Below are positions 6,173 to 7,509 of a stretch of 7,509 bases of DNA, piece by piece. Source of the stretch: Sediminispirochaeta sp. (GTDB lineage Bacteria > Spirochaetota > Spirochaetia > DSM-16054 > Sediminispirochaetaceae); assembly GCA_011046055.1 (NCBI GenBank), contig DSBN01000045.1, positions 1-7,509 of the forward strand, read 5' to 3'. Position 1 is the stretch's first letter. Every line of letters begins with the position of its first letter. The position numbers were made by a program, and so were the translations under genes. The notes under the pieces are model-generated. The model was not told the origin of the DNA. It searched no databases and saw only the letters and a list, made by a program, of their open reading frames with translations.

Positions 6173-7423
6173 TCAATTCTCCAGTATAGTTATCTCTACA
6201 CGCCGGTTTTTTCTCATCCCCTCGGGAGTAGAGTTGTCCGCCACCGGTTCTTGGGCTCCCTTCCCCTCAGTCATGATCTGCTCCGGCTCACGAACTCCCA
6301 AGTCAAGAAGGAAACGGGCTACCGTGTTTGCCCGGTCGAGGGAGAGCTGCTGTCTCCCACCGGGGGTTCCCGCCAGAGCGGTGTGTCCGGTCACCAGCAG
6401 ATGCCGATCGGGGTATCTCTTCAGGATCTGGGCGATCCTCTCAAGCTTCTCCCTCTCCGAGTCCCTCAGGCGGGCCGAGTCCGGGTCGAACTGGATATCC
6501 TCCAAATTGATGGTCACACCGCGGTCCTCGATACGTACTAGAGCGTCCCGCACCCCGTCTTCCTTGATCCTCCGTTCCACCTCTTCGGCCACCCGTTCCC
6601 GATCCATCGGCGTTGTTTCGATTATCTCCGCTCGGGCTACCCCGGTAAACTCATACTCACTGCCGTTGGAGAGGGAGAAGACAATGCTGAACTGTTCGTT
6701 GTAGGCGTGGGGACGCCCCTTTTCGTTGTCCCAGTAGACCAACTGGTCCGAGAACCCGCTGATTCTCTCCGGGTAGAGGGAGAACCTCTGAAAATAGCTG
6801 GAGGTTCGGTGTCGCACCGTGTACTGTACCGAGATCAGGTCGTATTCAGATCCCTTGTACTCCCCCTTTCCCAAATAGCGGTAACGAGCCCGAAAGGGGT
6901 AACGCAGGGGAACCGGTATGCCGTAACCCTTGCGCAGGTCGTGAACCTCTTCACCCTCACTTTCCCACTGCCGCCCCTCTTCCACCTCCCCATCCGGGAA
7001 GACCGGCACGTCCCGAACTACGGGCATGTAGAAAGAGGGGTCGATTTCGTATTTCCCCTTGGAATCCCTCCAAAAACTCGAGTAATACGACTGTCGCAGC
7101 TCGTAGGTGTCCCCGTTTCCGCCACTCTTCTCCGAAGTAATGAAGCTTCCTTCCAGTAGTCCGGCCCCCTCTCGGACATCCTTCACCTCCACGGCGATTC
7201 GATTCAGGATGTCCGCCCGATGGCTGAACATTCCGTCCACGTAGACCTCTTCCTCTACCTCCGAGAGAATCTTGTACTTCTCCCCAGCGCGGTACTGAAA
7301 GCTGAACTCCTCACCCTTCAGGACCGCTGGAAAGACCAGCGCGACACCGAGGATGAACCACAGAGTTTTAACAACTGAATATGAGGTAAAAAAAGAACCT
7401 TCTTTTCTCAACATTCGCCCCAT
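6173..7423 (-). CDS. Exported OmpA-family protein with N-terminal beta-rich domain (416 aa)
   Basis: Probably exported to the periplasm, where the C-terminal OmpA/MotB-like domain would contact peptidoglycan and help anchor the envelope. Seen: a basic N-terminus (MGRMLRKEG), a hydrophobic segment at about 18-35 (VVKTLWFILGVALVFPAVL) ending near KGEEF, consistent with a Sec signal peptide. No lipobox Cys is visible, and the protein has no Cys at all. Residues 40-270 are rich in Tyr, aromatic and charged residues in alternating beta-like patterns; I know no function for this part. The OmpA domain covers about 300-416: DIQFDPDSARL, LLVTGHTALAGT, LSLDRANTVARFLL, EGKGAQEPV and NRRVEI. The usual diaminopimelate-binding Asp is replaced by Ala349, while the matching Arg364 is kept. 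The start at 7423 has GGAGG 4 nt upstream. An ATG at 7414 in the same frame is possible but has 13-nt spacing. The domain style points to spirochaetes by recollection. Confidence 0.9.
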   Translation of the reverse strand: MGRMLRKEGSFFTSYSVVKTLWFILGVALVFPAVLKGEEFSFQYRAGEKYKILSEVEEEVYVDGMFSHRADILNRIAVEVKDVREGAGLLEGSFITSEKSGGNGDTYELRQSYYSSFWRDSKGKYEIDPSFYMPVVRDVPVFPDGEVEEGRQWESEGEEVHDLRKGYGIPVPLRYPFRARYRYLGKGEYKGSEYDLISVQYTVRHRTSSYFQRFSLYPERISGFSDQLVYWDNEKGRPHAYNEQFSIVFSLSNGSEYEFTGVARAEIIETTPMDRERVAEEVERRIKEDGVRDALVRIEDRGVTINLEDIQFDPDSARLRDSEREKLERIAQILKRYPDRHLLVTGHTALAGTPGGRQQLSLDRANTVARFLLDLGVREPEQIMTEGKGAQEPVADNSTPEGMRKNRRVEITILEN

Positions 7424-7427
7424 AGGC

Positions 7428-7432
7428 CCTCC
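7428..7432 (-). promoter_or_regulatory. Ribosome binding site of the ompA-like gene
   Basis: GGAGG on the - strand ends 4 nt before the ATG at 7423. The in-frame ATG at 7414 would be 13 nt away, so this site favours the longer form. Confidence 0.65.
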
Positions 7433-7444
7433 AAATAGGCTTTC

Positions 7445-7473
7445 TTGACAAAGGCCTGTAGTAAAGATATCTT
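7445..7473 (+). promoter_or_regulatory. Putative sigma70-type promoter reading rightward out of the window
   Basis: TTGACA at 7445-7450 is a perfect -35 consensus. After a 17-nt spacer comes TATCTT at 7468-7473, a 4/6 match to the -10 consensus. Transcription would start near 7480 and run out of the window, divergent from the ompA-like gene. I found no equally good promoter on the - strand in 7424-7509. Confidence 0.45.
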
Positions 7474-7495
7474 TTTAACGAACAAAGGTAGTAAA
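7458..7495. repeat. Direct repeat GTAGTAAA with central palindrome, possible operator
   Basis: GTAGTAAA occurs at 7458-7465 and 7488-7495, start to start 30 bp, about three helical turns. The perfect palindrome AAAGATATCTTT (7463-7474) overlaps the first copy and the putative -10 element. The placement inside a divergent intergenic region suggests a regulator-binding site, but the repeats are short and could be chance. Confidence 0.3.
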
Positions 7496-7509
7496 CCATA
7501 GGATACCAC

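Noticed and set aside
1..7509. CRISPR array, insertion sequence, tRNA or rRNA
   Set aside because: I saw no regularly spaced repeats, transposase motifs, terminal inverted repeats or RNA-gene signatures on either strand.

Overview
The window (about 58% GC by eye) most likely comes from an anaerobic or fermentative bacterium. I favour a spirochaete. The main reason is the OmpA-type protein at the right end, whose GHTALAGT-type core and N-terminal beta-rich region match spirochaetal OmpA-family proteins as I remember them; the hydrogenase genes fit a fermentative lifestyle but do not fix the phylum. This placement is inference.

Left part, + strand (1-4497): two genes of a multi-subunit, soluble, NAD(P)-linked [FeFe]-hydrogenase. 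The first runs in from outside the window. It is a HydB/NuoF-like flavoprotein (FMN/NADH module plus a [4Fe-4S] site) fused in one frame to a complete GltD/NfnB-like module (Fe-S region, FAD site, NADPH site). The second, hydA, overlaps it by 4 bp (ATGA) and encodes a 590-residue catalytic subunit with one [2Fe-2S] site, the His-ligated [4Fe-4S] site, two ferredoxin-type [4Fe-4S] sites and the H-cluster domain. A HydC/NuoE-like subunit is expected upstream, outside the window. The maturases HydE, HydF and HydG are not here.

Middle (4498-4550): a strong GC-rich hairpin with T-rich flanks on both sides lies between convergent genes and looks like a shared bidirectional terminator.

Right part, - strand (7423 down to 4548): an exported OmpA-family protein, then a small acidic protein of unknown function, then a 382-residue coiled-coil protein of unknown function. 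The last two are 16 bp apart and probably co-transcribed. At the extreme right, a TTGACA-N17-TATCTT promoter-like sequence with an 8-bp direct repeat and a 12-bp palindrome points out of the window, divergent from the ompA-like gene.

Working model: NADH (FMN site of the NuoF half), NADPH (FAD site of the GltD half) and H2/H+ (H-cluster of HydA) are joined by one Fe-S relay, so the complex could balance the NADH, NADPH and H2 pools, perhaps with flavin-based bifurcation. The most notable points are the NuoF-GltD fusion, the serine in the L1 motif of the H-cluster (TSCSPGW instead of TSCCPxW), and the loss of the usual peptidoglycan-binding aspartate in the OmpA domain. No gene-free stretch exceeds 300 bases.
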